Below are positions 1 to 7,918 of a stretch of 19,923 bases of DNA, piece by piece. Position 1 is the first letter of the stretch. Each line of letters opens with the position of its first letter. This DNA comes from Prolixibacteraceae bacterium UBA5740 (GTDB lineage Bacteria; Bacteroidota; Bacteroidia; Bacteroidales; Prolixibacteraceae): positions 12,984 through 32,906 of the forward strand of contig DIFU01000105.1 of NCBI GenBank assembly GCA_002419285.1. Reading direction: 5' to 3'. Under the pieces are notes generated by a model, which was given only the letters and a program-made list of their open reading frames with translations, did not search any database and had not been told where the DNA came from. The position numbers and the translations under genes are program-made.

Positions 1-341
1 TCCGGTCCTCCCTGACATTGTTCATCCACAAACCGGTATTCGGCACGGAGTATATAATGGGAAAACTCATCCTTATAAAACAGATGCGCAAATTTCTCAT
101 CATATGCCTCATACTGGTCATACCTAACCTTCAGTAGACCTTCTTCCACCCGGAAGGTATTTCCAAAATTCTCTCCCAATGGATATCCTTTTATTTTAAC
201 CGTCCAACCTTCCAGGTCTTTCCCGTTAAATAACTGAATCCATTCGCTATCAGCTTTTTTTTGATTTCCGGAGCACCCGGAAATAATCAGGATTGTGGCT
301 GAAACAACCAAAAACACAATAAATCTGTTCGTTATCTTCAT
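1..341 (-). CDS. DUF1080 (3-keto-disaccharide hydrolase-like) lipoprotein, partial
   Basis: The gene runs off the left edge, so only the first 113 codons are visible. The ATG at 341 opens a lipoprotein signal peptide: hydrophobic residues 7-20, then the lipobox ISGC with Cys23, so the mature protein should be lipid-anchored and probably reach the outer membrane or periplasm. The mature part begins with LFNGKDLEGW, the entry motif of the DUF1080 / 3-keto-disaccharide hydrolase fold, a concanavalin-like beta sandwich. It continues with FRVEEGLLKV and a YRFVDEQ strand, which also fit that family. The family is known from polysaccharide- and glucoside-using Bacteroidota and Planctomycetota, and some members cleave 3-keto-glucosides. 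The substrate here cannot be read from sequence. It lies 15 bp downstream of the tricorn-like protease on the same strand and is probably co-transcribed with it. The C-terminal catalytic half is outside the window. Confidence 0.85.
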   Translation of the reverse strand, partial: MKITNRFIVFLVVSATILIISGCSGNQKKADSEWIQLFNGKDLEGWTVKIKGYPLGENFGNTFRVEEGLLKVRYDQYEAYDEKFAHLFYKDEFSHYILRAEYRFVDEQCQGGP

Positions 342-356
342 TTCTCAAGAATAATA

Positions 357-3300
357 TTATTTGATTTCTTTTTCAATCCATTTGGAGCGATCTGGCGAAG
401 GTGGAATAGTTACTTTCCTGGCCGGCTTTTGTTTAAGCTCCTCAAGCAAGACTTCCACTGCCTTTTCTATACCCGGATCAATACCCTTGGCCAACTGTTC
501 GGGCCTGTCAACCACTTCGATGTCGGGATAAACTCCAATACCCTCAATGATCCAACCTTCGTCGTTGTCAAAAATTCCAAACCGGGGGACAGATATGTAA
601 CCGCCATCAACAAGACGGGCGTTACCTGAAATACCGACCAATCCTCCCCATGTCCGGGTTCCGATCAGCTGCCCCAGTCCCATTTTCTTGAAGAAATAAG
701 GGAACGCATCTCCACCGGAAGATGAATAACCGTTGATCAGCATCACTTTAGGTCCATTGTGTGCAATGTTTGGAGCGCTGTTGGGGACCAAACCGTTGCG
801 ATGCCAGTAAACCAGCGTTTTTCGGTCAAGAAGGTCAGCCATCCTGTCGGGGATAAATCCACCACCGTTGTATCGATCATCGATAATCAAGGCTTCCTTA
901 TCGTGGTAGGCATATATACCTTTGTACAATTCACGGTTTCCCTCCACAGCAGTGTTCGGCACATGAATATACCCTATTCTTCCGTTAGAGAGTTTCTCAA
1001 CCAGTGTTCGTCTTTCATTTACCCAGTCAAGGTATTTCAATTCAAGTTCACTTGAAATCGGCTCTACGCGGGAGGTTCGGGCTCCGGTCCCATCCGGTTT
1101 ATTGCTGACGGTAATCTCAATGGTCCGGCCGGCCGTATTTTCAAGGAATGTGTATGGGTTATCCTTTAAAGTAACCTCTGTACCGTTGATCTTGATGATA
1201 TAATCACCCTGTTTAACATCAACGCCTTGCATTGTCAAGGGTGATCGTCTCGATTCATTCCAGTTTTCACCAGGATAGATTTTTGAAATGCGGTATCTGC
1301 CTGCTGCCTTATCCGCTTCAAGTTCAGCACCCAGCAAACCGTTATCCACTCTCTTAACCCTTTTGAAATCACCCCAGTCAACATACGCATGGCCTGCGTT
1401 GGCTTCAGACACAACCTCACTCAGGATGTAATCGAGATCAGCCCGATGACCGACATAGGGTAAAAGCTGCTGGTAACGGGTCCTAACTTCTTTCCAATCG
1501 ACTCCATGTAGGTTATCGACATAGAAATAATCCCTGAATATCCTCCAACCGTCTGCATATACCTGATTCCACTCTTTCCGGGGATCAATCTTCATCTCCA
1601 TCTGGTCGAGTTTCAGCCGGCCGGCATCATTTTTCTGACCAGGGGCTATTTTGGTAATTCCAAAATCATTTCCTGAACGATACATCATGGTCTTACCGTC
1701 AGCGGCAGGCACCACAACCGAAACACGGTCCATGATTTCTTCCTCTTTTTCATCCTCAATCTTATATCGCATCAGCTTTCCACCTGAATGATACAACAGG
1801 CCACCATCTACTGCAGCAACAATCCTGTAATCGCCTGCTCCCCCGGGTAATGCCGAGATTCGGTTGTTGATTCCTTCAACATCGATAGTCACCTTTACTT
1901 TTTTTGCCTCAGACTTGTCGTTGCCTTTATCTTCCTTCGAAGCCTCCGGGCTTTTCTTATCATCAGGCATGCTTTCTTTCACTGGTTCCTGATCGTTTTT
2001 GATTTTCTTAAGCGAAGGCCCATCGGCTTTCAGTACCATGGCATATAAACGGGTAGCCCGATTATAGAGGTAATCAAACTCGAAGCTTGAAAATGCAAGG
2101 TTAAAATCCCGGTTTGAGGAGAAGAAGATGTAATTTCCGCATGCCGAAAAAACAGGGGAATCATCAGAATAAACATCATCAGTCAATTGGAATTTATTAT
2201 TCCCGGGGATATTATAGACCCAAATGGCCGATTGGCTGTTATTTCCTTCCTTTGGGTAGGTTATCCATTCAGAATCAGGTGAGAAAGCATAAGAACGTAT
2301 CTCGCTGGCAGATCCATGGTCAATTTCTGTCTGTTTTCCCGATACCACATCAACAAGCCAGAGTTTAAGGGTACGGTCTGAATAGACCAGCCATTTGCTG
2401 TCGGGTGACCATTCGGGCTGATATTTCCATGCGGCTGAATTCCTGGTCAGTTGTTTAGGCGCTGCACCTTGTTTATTTTCAAGTAAGTAGATCTCATATT
2501 CACCTGTAGCATCCGAAAAATAAGTGATATATTTTCCATCAGGAGACCATGTTGGATAGATTTCCCTGACACCTTGAGTGGCAGTCAGATTTTCGATCAC
2601 ACCATTTTCGGCTGGCACCGAGAAAATATCACCCCTGGCATCAAACAATGCTCTCTTGCCAGTTGGAGAAACTGCAAAACTGTGAATATCATCCTTTACA
2701 TTTTTAAAATAGGGTACCAGGTTGGGATTATCGAAATGAATATTCACCTTAACACGGTTGGATTGTCCTGAAGTAAGATCGAGACGAAACAGCTGTCCAC
2801 CACATTCGTAGACGAGCTGACCACTGCTACCCGATGGCCACATCACATCAAAGTCCTTATGAAAAGTCACCTGGTTTCTTTCCTTCGTTTGGGTATTATA
2901 TTTCCAGATATTCAACTTCAGGTCACTGTCGGAAGCATAGAAAATTTCAGTGCCAAACCACACAGGATGTTGGTCAGATCCCGGAAAATCCGTGATTTGT
3001 TCAGATGTATTGTTATCCAGATCATAGATCCAAAGGTCGGAAGCTCGTCCTCCCTTATACCTTTTCCAGGTGCGAAACTCGCGATCAACAGGGGTAAATG
3101 CAATTTTTTTATTATCGGGTGACAAGGCGGCAAAACCACCGTTCACTATGGGCAGCGATTCTTCCAAGCCACCTTCCAGACTGACAAGGAAGTATTTTCC
3201 GTTTCTGTCACCAAATGATGTCCGGTTTGCCCTGATCAGTATCTTCTTACTGTCGGCAGTCCAGTCAAGGACAACGTTATCGAAGCCTCCCCTGGGCGGC

Positions 3301-3641
3301 ATCATGCCGACTGAATTATACCAGGTAAGCTGGTTTGGAACCCCACCTTCAGCCGGGATTACGAATATCTGCCTGCTTCCTGAATACTCACCTGAAAAAG
3401 CGATCCATTTTCCATCGGGAGATATCTTTGGAAACAGTTCCATTCCTTCGTGGGAGGTCAGTCTTTTGGCATCACCGCCCTGGGTTGGAACAGTCCAGAT
3501 ATCACCTGCATAAACAAAGGCAATCAGGTCTTTCTGAATGTGGGGATAACGCATCAAACGGGCATCCTCCATTGCAAGTGAAACAAAAGAACTACTGAGA
3601 AACAGCACAATGGCTGTTAACAAACGGATAGGATATTGCAT
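357..3641 (-). CDS. Secreted tricorn-like protease (beta-propeller, PDZ, S41-type domain)
   Basis: This is a 1094-residue exported peptidase of the tricorn family. I start it at the ATG at 3641; the open frame extends two codons upstream to a TTG at 3647, which is less likely. Residues 1-24 form a Sec signal peptide with probable cleavage after SLA. Residues about 30-530 are beta-propeller repeats with recurring SPDGKWI/SPDSKW blade motifs. A Lys/Glu/Asp-rich linker lies near 545-590. A PDZ-like segment (about 765-850, with QGDYIIKINGTEV) precedes the C-terminal peptidase domain. Visible candidates for the catalytic set are His751 in AGHAYVDW, Ser975 in SSSGGDAF and Glu1033 in IEGIGVYPD, which correspond by motif to tricorn His746, Ser965 and Glu1023. 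All key residues are present and length is normal for the family, so it is probably active on peptides in the periplasm. Its physiological substrate is unknown. It sits directly upstream of the DUF1080 lipoprotein. Confidence 0.93.
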   Translation of the reverse strand: MQYPIRLLTAIVLFLSSSFVSLAMEDARLMRYPHIQKDLIAFVYAGDIWTVPTQGGDAKRLTSHEGMELFPKISPDGKWIAFSGEYSGSRQIFVIPAEGGVPNQLTWYNSVGMMPPRGGFDNVVLDWTADSKKILIRANRTSFGDRNGKYFLVSLEGGLEESLPIVNGGFAALSPDNKKIAFTPVDREFRTWKRYKGGRASDLWIYDLDNNTSEQITDFPGSDQHPVWFGTEIFYASDSDLKLNIWKYNTQTKERNQVTFHKDFDVMWPSGSSGQLVYECGGQLFRLDLTSGQSNRVKVNIHFDNPNLVPYFKNVKDDIHSFAVSPTGKRALFDARGDIFSVPAENGVIENLTATQGVREIYPTWSPDGKYITYFSDATGEYEIYLLENKQGAAPKQLTRNSAAWKYQPEWSPDSKWLVYSDRTLKLWLVDVVSGKQTEIDHGSASEIRSYAFSPDSEWITYPKEGNNSQSAIWVYNIPGNNKFQLTDDVYSDDSPVFSACGNYIFFSSNRDFNLAFSSFEFDYLYNRATRLYAMVLKADGPSLKKIKNDQEPVKESMPDDKKSPEASKEDKGNDKSEAKKVKVTIDVEGINNRISALPGGAGDYRIVAAVDGGLLYHSGGKLMRYKIEDEKEEEIMDRVSVVVPAADGKTMMYRSGNDFGITKIAPGQKNDAGRLKLDQMEMKIDPRKEWNQVYADGWRIFRDYFYVDNLHGVDWKEVRTRYQQLLPYVGHRADLDYILSEVVSEANAGHAYVDWGDFKRVKRVDNGLLGAELEADKAAGRYRISKIYPGENWNESRRSPLTMQGVDVKQGDYIIKINGTEVTLKDNPYTFLENTAGRTIEITVSNKPDGTGARTSRVEPISSELELKYLDWVNERRTLVEKLSNGRIGYIHVPNTAVEGNRELYKGIYAYHDKEALIIDDRYNGGGFIPDRMADLLDRKTLVYWHRNGLVPNSAPNIAHNGPKVMLINGYSSSGGDAFPYFFKKMGLGQLIGTRTWGGLVGISGNARLVDGGYISVPRFGIFDNDEGWIIEGIGVYPDIEVVDRPEQLAKGIDPGIEKAVEVLLEELKQKPARKVTIPPSPDRSKWIEKEIK

Positions 3642-3724
3642 AACCAATTTATTTTAAGTTATAAGTCCACTAATTTACACTGTTTGCGGAGATTGAAAAA
3701 GTTTGACCACTATAAATAACAGAA

Positions 3725-3752
3725 GCGCATGGGATTATATATGCCCATGCGC
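3725..3752 (-). terminator. Hairpin terminator downstream of the GH5 gene
   Basis: A perfect 9-bp inverted repeat (GCGCATGGG at 3725-3733, CCCATGCGC at 3744-3752) with a 10-nt loop lies 26 bp past the GH5 stop. On the minus strand it is followed by TTCTGTTATTT, a poor but T-rich tract. This fits a weak intrinsic terminator separating the GH5 gene from the tricorn-like gene, which would then need its own promoter in 3642-3724. Confidence 0.55.
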
Positions 3753-3777
3753 CACAGTCAGAAAATACGATCAACTA

Positions 3778-4938
3778 TTAATACTTCTGAAGAAGAGTCA
3801 AAAGCTTCCTGTCAAGTTTATGACCATGCCAGTCTTCATAAGCTACATCCTTACGACCGGAGTCAAGAATGCCGAATTCTCCCCTGAAATTCCAGATTCC
3901 GAATCCAATGCCTGCGCTTGTAAGGATATCGAGAACATCTTCGAACCATGCCAGAAAGACTTCATGAGGTGTATTTCTCCAGCAGCCACATTCACCACAA
4001 TGCACCCCCACCCCTTTTTTGGTCAAATCAATCCAGGGTTGGTAATAATTTTCAAGGTCGGCTCGACTGAATTCCCGTTCACCTATTTTTCCAGGCCAAA
4101 CCGGCACTGGATTCTGCTCGGGATATTTATTAGCCCATGGTGCTTGATAATGTGATATCTGGTGTGGGAAATAACCCCGGCAGCTCTGGGCAATGTCAAG
4201 GTCAATGATTTCAGGGATAACCGTATTGCCAACATTGTTTCCGTCGGCAACCACCATATGGTTTGGATTGGCTTTCCGGATAGCCTCGGAAGCAGCTTTT
4301 GCCACTTTCCGGTACACTTCACCGGGAACGGTTGTACCAGGTGAATGCTGGTCATTCATGTCTTCCCGCATTGCAGGTTCATTCACCAGGTCAAAACTGA
4401 TTTTCGAACGGTCAAGGTTCTTGAATCGGGTAGCCCACATCTCCCAGTGAAAGCAGAAAGCCTTAAGGGCTTCTTCATCCTTCCACAAGTTATAAGGCTC
4501 ATGGAAACCGGCATTAATACAATAACCGGGAGCCCTGTGCAGGTTAAGGCTGACATGCATGTTGTACTTATTGGTCAGGAAAACCAACTCCTCAATTTTA
4601 TCGACGACTTCCTCATCGATGTGATAAACTTCCTCGGGGGTGATATTACGGGTACGGTCAATTTTCAGGTAACTTGGATATGCCATCGGAAGCCTGACAA
4701 AATCAAAACCCCAGTCTTGCATCCACTTCAAGTCCTCTTCAGTGGTCTTATTCCGGCCTCCGCCGTGCATTGGATTAAAATAATCCAACAGGTTAAAACC
4801 TCTCCAACGCGGGATTGGATTGACTGCGGCCGAAGAATTCATGGCAAAAGAGGTCGACATGCCAGCAAGTCCGGTACCGGCAGCGACTAGTCCGGTAGTT
4901 CTGATAAAATCACGCCGGGTAAAGAATTTGTTGTTCAT
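3778..4938 (-). CDS. GH5-type glycoside hydrolase (cellulase-like), Tat-exported
   Basis: This 386-residue protein is a retaining endo-acting glycoside hydrolase of the GH5 / cellulase (beta/alpha)8-barrel type. I chose the ATG at 4938 because it places a twin-arginine signal (TRRDFIR, residues 7-13, then a hydrophobic stretch to about 30) at the very N-terminus. A TTG nine codons upstream at 4965 would bury it. The barrel begins with RWRGFNLLDYF. The acid/base is Glu187 in FDLVNEP, and the likely nucleophile is Glu316 in HCGECGCW, followed by GIWNFRGEFGILDSG, a typical last-strand block. Both catalytic acids are present and the length is normal for a single-domain enzyme, with no carbohydrate-binding module. 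Beta-glucan or mannan are plausible substrates, but specificity is not readable. Tat export implies it folds before reaching the periplasm. It follows the formiminotransferase gene by 54 bp but has its own -7 box, so the two may be independent. Confidence 0.9.
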   Translation of the reverse strand: MNNKFFTRRDFIRTTGLVAAGTGLAGMSTSFAMNSSAAVNPIPRWRGFNLLDYFNPMHGGGRNKTTEEDLKWMQDWGFDFVRLPMAYPSYLKIDRTRNITPEEVYHIDEEVVDKIEELVFLTNKYNMHVSLNLHRAPGYCINAGFHEPYNLWKDEEALKAFCFHWEMWATRFKNLDRSKISFDLVNEPAMREDMNDQHSPGTTVPGEVYRKVAKAASEAIRKANPNHMVVADGNNVGNTVIPEIIDLDIAQSCRGYFPHQISHYQAPWANKYPEQNPVPVWPGKIGEREFSRADLENYYQPWIDLTKKGVGVHCGECGCWRNTPHEVFLAWFEDVLDILTSAGIGFGIWNFRGEFGILDSGRKDVAYEDWHGHKLDRKLLTLLQKY

Positions 4939-4962
4939 AGGAAATAAGTTTGATTCTGAACC

Positions 4963-4970
4963 CAAATATA
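4963..4970 (-). promoter_or_regulatory. Bacteroidota -7 promoter box before the GH5 gene
   Basis: On the minus strand the sequence reads TATATTTG, an exact match to the TAnnTTTG -7 consensus of Bacteroidota sigma-ABfr. It lies 24 bp upstream of the GH5 ATG at 4938, giving a short leader of about 18 nt. No clear TTTG -33 element is seen at the usual spacing. Confidence 0.5.
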
Positions 4971-4992
4971 ATAAAAGTATAAATTACCCGAC

Positions 4993-6690
4993 TTATTCCC
5001 CAATCTTGTCGTCGACAATGACAAGAATCTCTTTTTCAATAATTTCAGCTTTAGCGGCAATGGCAGCCGCTTCGGCCAGAATCTCCTCCGACTGTTCCTT
5101 GTTGTCAAGTCCCGAAGCGTTAATCCTTACATTCAGCCATGCTCCCCTGACTGCCATCCGGGCGCATAAAGCACCAACTCCTGCATCCGACGCTGAATTT
5201 GGATTTCCATCACGGGCCATTGCCAGCATGACTTCCATTGAATCATAGGCGAGCTGCATCACTTTCAGCGGGACCATCATGGCGTGTAAAGTTGCGTTTT
5301 GGATCGCTGTTTTGCGGTGCAGTTTCTCCTCGGTCGTATTTTTTGGCAATCCGAAAGCATCCATAATTTTGCTGAATGCATCTGTATCTTCATCCACACA
5401 TTGTAAAAGGGCATTGTAATATGATTTACCCTTTTCGGCCCAATCCGAGAACTCCTCCCAACGGGAATCCCAGCCACGCTTATGTGCGGAAAGATTGGCA
5501 ACCATAGTTCCCAATGCGGCGCCCAAAGCACCGGCCACTGCTGATACAGAGCCACCGCCCGGTGCAGGAGACTCAGAGGCAGTCTCCTCGGTAAGATCAC
5601 GTAAAGTCCTGTCGACCAATTTCTTCTTTGAACTCTCGTCGAGCATGTATTCGATAATGCGTTTTTGGGGATCAAAGGGTGCCAGTTCATCCAATCCCAT
5701 TGATTTCACCGCTATCCTAATCAGTTCAGCATCGGAAACACCGGTAGATCTTTGTTGTTTTCGTAGAAAATAACGGCCGGCCTCAAGCATGGCCTCCAAG
5801 GGAATGAGTCCAATCAGTTCAGACCCCGTGACCCTTAATCCCCTTTCCCTGGCTTTCTCACACACTTCATCAAAAGCTACGTGAACTGGAGTTACGGCAA
5901 TATCGGTCAGGTTCATCGAAATCTGGGCAATTCCATATTCCTCAATAAACCAACCTATTGCCCTCACCTTTTTCAGCGTACCGGGAACTCTTACAGGTTC
6001 GCCATTTTTGTCGACCACGATCTTTCCGGTAACCGGATCGCCTTCCCGTAAAACGCGACCCGCTTCCCTGACGTCGAATGCTACCGAGTTGGCACGTCTT
6101 ACGGAGGTGGTATTGAGATTGACATTATAGGCAATAAGGAAGTTTCGGGCACCGATGGCCGTGGCACCAGTGACCGCGATATGATCGTTCCATTGGTTCG
6201 GGCCAAAATCGGGTTTCCACTCCAGGCTTTCAAGCTTCTTTTTAAGCCCTTCATACTCTCCGGAGCGACAGTTCGCCAATGATCTACGCTCTTCGCTAAA
6301 GGAAGCAAATTCATAACAGTAAACCGGAACCTGCAACTCATTGCCTACCCTTTCGGCAAGCTTCCTGGCCCATTCAACAGTTTCTTCCATTGAAATATTG
6401 GCGATTGGTATAAACGGACATACATCACAAGCCCCAAATCGGGGATGCTCACCCTGATGATTTTTCATATCGATCAGTTTTCCGGCCAAATGAATTGCCC
6501 GAAAAGCAGCTTCGGAAACAGCCTCAGGCTCACCGACAAAGGTATACACGGTGCGGTTGGTAGCCTTGCCAGGATCCACATTCAGCAACTTCACCCCTTC
6601 CGTCTGTTGGATCACTTCCGCAATCTTCTCAATTACTTGTTGATTTCGCCCTTCCGAAAAATTAGGAACACATTCAATGAGTTGTTTCAT
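4993..6690 (-). CDS. ftcD: Fused glutamate formiminotransferase / formiminotetrahydrofolate cyclodeaminase
   Basis: This 565-residue cytosolic enzyme links histidine breakdown to one-carbon metabolism. It moves the formimino group of N-formimino-L-glutamate to tetrahydrofolate, then deaminates it to 5,10-methenyl-THF with release of ammonia. The N-terminal transferase half (residues 1 to about 330) starts with LIECVPNFSEGR and has His82 in GEHPRFGACDVCPF, matching the catalytic His82 of the animal enzyme. The C-terminal cyclodeaminase half (about 355-560) carries the PAPGGGS loop at 375-381 followed by a helical AVAGALGAALG segment. Length and domain order match the animal-type FTCD fusion, which is also common in Bacteroidota. 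No hutH, hutU or hutI lies in the window, so the rest of the pathway must be encoded elsewhere. The ATG at 6690 fits the family start and has a -7 box 38 bp upstream. Confidence 0.96.
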   Translation of the reverse strand: MKQLIECVPNFSEGRNQQVIEKIAEVIQQTEGVKLLNVDPGKATNRTVYTFVGEPEAVSEAAFRAIHLAGKLIDMKNHQGEHPRFGACDVCPFIPIANISMEETVEWARKLAERVGNELQVPVYCYEFASFSEERRSLANCRSGEYEGLKKKLESLEWKPDFGPNQWNDHIAVTGATAIGARNFLIAYNVNLNTTSVRRANSVAFDVREAGRVLREGDPVTGKIVVDKNGEPVRVPGTLKKVRAIGWFIEEYGIAQISMNLTDIAVTPVHVAFDEVCEKARERGLRVTGSELIGLIPLEAMLEAGRYFLRKQQRSTGVSDAELIRIAVKSMGLDELAPFDPQKRIIEYMLDESSKKKLVDRTLRDLTEETASESPAPGGGSVSAVAGALGAALGTMVANLSAHKRGWDSRWEEFSDWAEKGKSYYNALLQCVDEDTDAFSKIMDAFGLPKNTTEEKLHRKTAIQNATLHAMMVPLKVMQLAYDSMEVMLAMARDGNPNSASDAGVGALCARMAVRGAWLNVRINASGLDNKEQSEEILAEAAAIAAKAEIIEKEILVIVDDKIGE

Positions 6691-6727
6691 AATGCTTTAC
6701 CGGTTTAATTCTTTCTTATTGAATGTA

Positions 6728-6735
6728 CAAATTTA
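6728..6735 (-). promoter_or_regulatory. -7 promoter box before ftcD
   Basis: The minus strand reads TAAATTTG, an exact TAnnTTTG match, 38 bp upstream of the ftcD ATG. It lies between the metA terminator and ftcD, as expected if ftcD starts a new transcript. No convincing -33 TTTG was found. Confidence 0.5.
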
Positions 6736-6769
6736 GAAAGGATTTCGCAGTCGATGCGTGATAATGGTC

Positions 6770-6813
6770 ATGGAAAACAAAACAGGAGGCCAACCATGGG
6801 TCAACCTCCTGTT
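6770..6813 (-). terminator. Intrinsic terminator of the methionine block
   Basis: A perfect 9-bp inverted repeat (AACAGGAGG at 6781-6789, CCTCCTGTT at 6805-6813) encloses a 15-nt loop. On the minus strand it is followed by a T-rich run (TTTTGTTTTCC). It lies 20 bp beyond the metA stop, so it should end the aspartokinase-metY-metA transcript. Confidence 0.75.
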
Positions 6814-6832
6814 CTCATCCATAGGACCTCTC

Positions 6833-7753
6833 CTATTCATGAAGCTCTGCAAGATTATAAGGCGTTTCCTGATAAACGTAATAATTGAGCCAATTGGAAA
6901 AAAGCAGATGAGCCGCTGATTTCCAACGCATCACCGGAGGTTGCGAAGGATCATCATCCGGATAATAATTCACCGGGATCTGGATTGGAAGATTTCTGGA
7001 AAGATCACGCCGGTATTCATTATCGAGGGTATACCTCGAATACTCGAGATGACCTGTGATAAAAAGCTGTCGTCCACCTTTATCCACAACCATATTAACT
7101 CCCGACTCAGCTGACTCTGAAAGGATCGACAGGTTGGGGACATTTTCAATATCCGATCTGCGAATTTCGGTATGTCGTGAATGGGGCACCCAGAATTCGT
7201 CGTCGAAACCCCTGAAAATAGGAAGTTTATCATCAGAAACAGTATGCTTGAACACTCCAAACATTTTTGCTTCAAGGGGATATTTGGGTACCCCAAAATG
7301 ATGGTACAATCCCGCCTGCGCAGCCCAGCAGATGTATAGGGTCGAGAAGACATGGCTTCTGGCCCAATCCATGATTTCCTGCAACTCACGCCAATAAGTC
7401 ACCTCCTTGAAGGGAAGGTGTTCAACAGGTGCACCTGTAATGATCATCCCATCATACTTCTTGTTTCTGATGGTTTCAAAATCCAGATAAAAAGCCCTCA
7501 TATGCTCCACCGGAGTATTCTTGGAAGTATGACCCTTAATTTTTATGAAATCCACCTCTAATTGCAAAGGAGAGTTGGAAAGCAGTCTCAACAAATCTGT
7601 TTCCGTGGTGATTTTCAATGGCATAAGGTTAAGTATCGCCAGTTTGAGCGGCCTGATATCCTGTTGGCTTGCCCTGGATGCATCCATGACAAAAATGTTT
7701 TCTTCTTTCAGCAACTGTATGGCTGGTAACTGGTCGGGAATATTTACGGGCAT
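6833..7753 (-). CDS. metA: Homoserine O-acyltransferase, predicted O-acetyltransferase
   Basis: This 306-residue cytosolic enzyme activates homoserine for methionine synthesis. Family landmarks fall at the same numbers as in E. coli MetA: nucleophile Cys142 in ICWAAQAG, and His235 and Glu237 in GHLEYSR. Most MetA proteins are labelled homoserine O-succinyltransferase. Here residue 111 is Glu (GAPVEHLPF), not the Gly of E. coli. In this family Glu111 is known to favour acetyl-CoA and Gly111 succinyl-CoA, so the product is predicted to be O-acetylhomoserine. The upstream neighbour is an O-acetylhomoserine sulfhydrylase, which supports that reading. The start is the ATG at 7753. A 165-bp spacer with a long hairpin separates it from metY, and a terminator follows the stop. 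Confidence 0.96.
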   Translation of the reverse strand: MPVNIPDQLPAIQLLKEENIFVMDASRASQQDIRPLKLAILNLMPLKITTETDLLRLLSNSPLQLEVDFIKIKGHTSKNTPVEHMRAFYLDFETIRNKKYDGMIITGAPVEHLPFKEVTYWRELQEIMDWARSHVFSTLYICWAAQAGLYHHFGVPKYPLEAKMFGVFKHTVSDDKLPIFRGFDDEFWVPHSRHTEIRRSDIENVPNLSILSESAESGVNMVVDKGGRQLFITGHLEYSRYTLDNEYRRDLSRNLPIQIPVNYYPDDDPSQPPVMRWKSAAHLLFSNWLNYYVYQETPYNLAELHE

Positions 7754-7808
7754 GACCTGTAGTTTTGTATTAGGTTATAATGATGATGTAATTTTCAAAG
7801 AAGGTATA

Positions 7809-7845
7809 CCGTGATCTGCAGAAAGCGATGTTCTGCAAATCACGG
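7809..7845 (-). other. Long hairpin between metY and metA
   Basis: CCGTGAT-c-TGCAGAA (7809-7823) pairs with TTCTGCA-a-ATCACGG (7831-7845): two perfect 7-bp blocks with one internal mismatch around a 7-nt loop. On the minus strand it is followed by only a weak T-rich tract (TTCTTTG). It could be a partial terminator, a processing or mRNA-stability site, or an attenuator between metY and metA. The structure is clear in the sequence; the role is inferred. Confidence 0.55.
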
Positions 7846-7918
7846 ATAGAGCAAATTTAATTCAAATAATGCGCATCAAAAGATATCGATTTTGAAATGA
7901 AACGGTAATTTCAGATAA

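Noticed and set aside
3070..3513. 147-codon plus-strand frame
   Set aside because: It is antisense to the propeller region of the tricorn-like protease and has no independent support.
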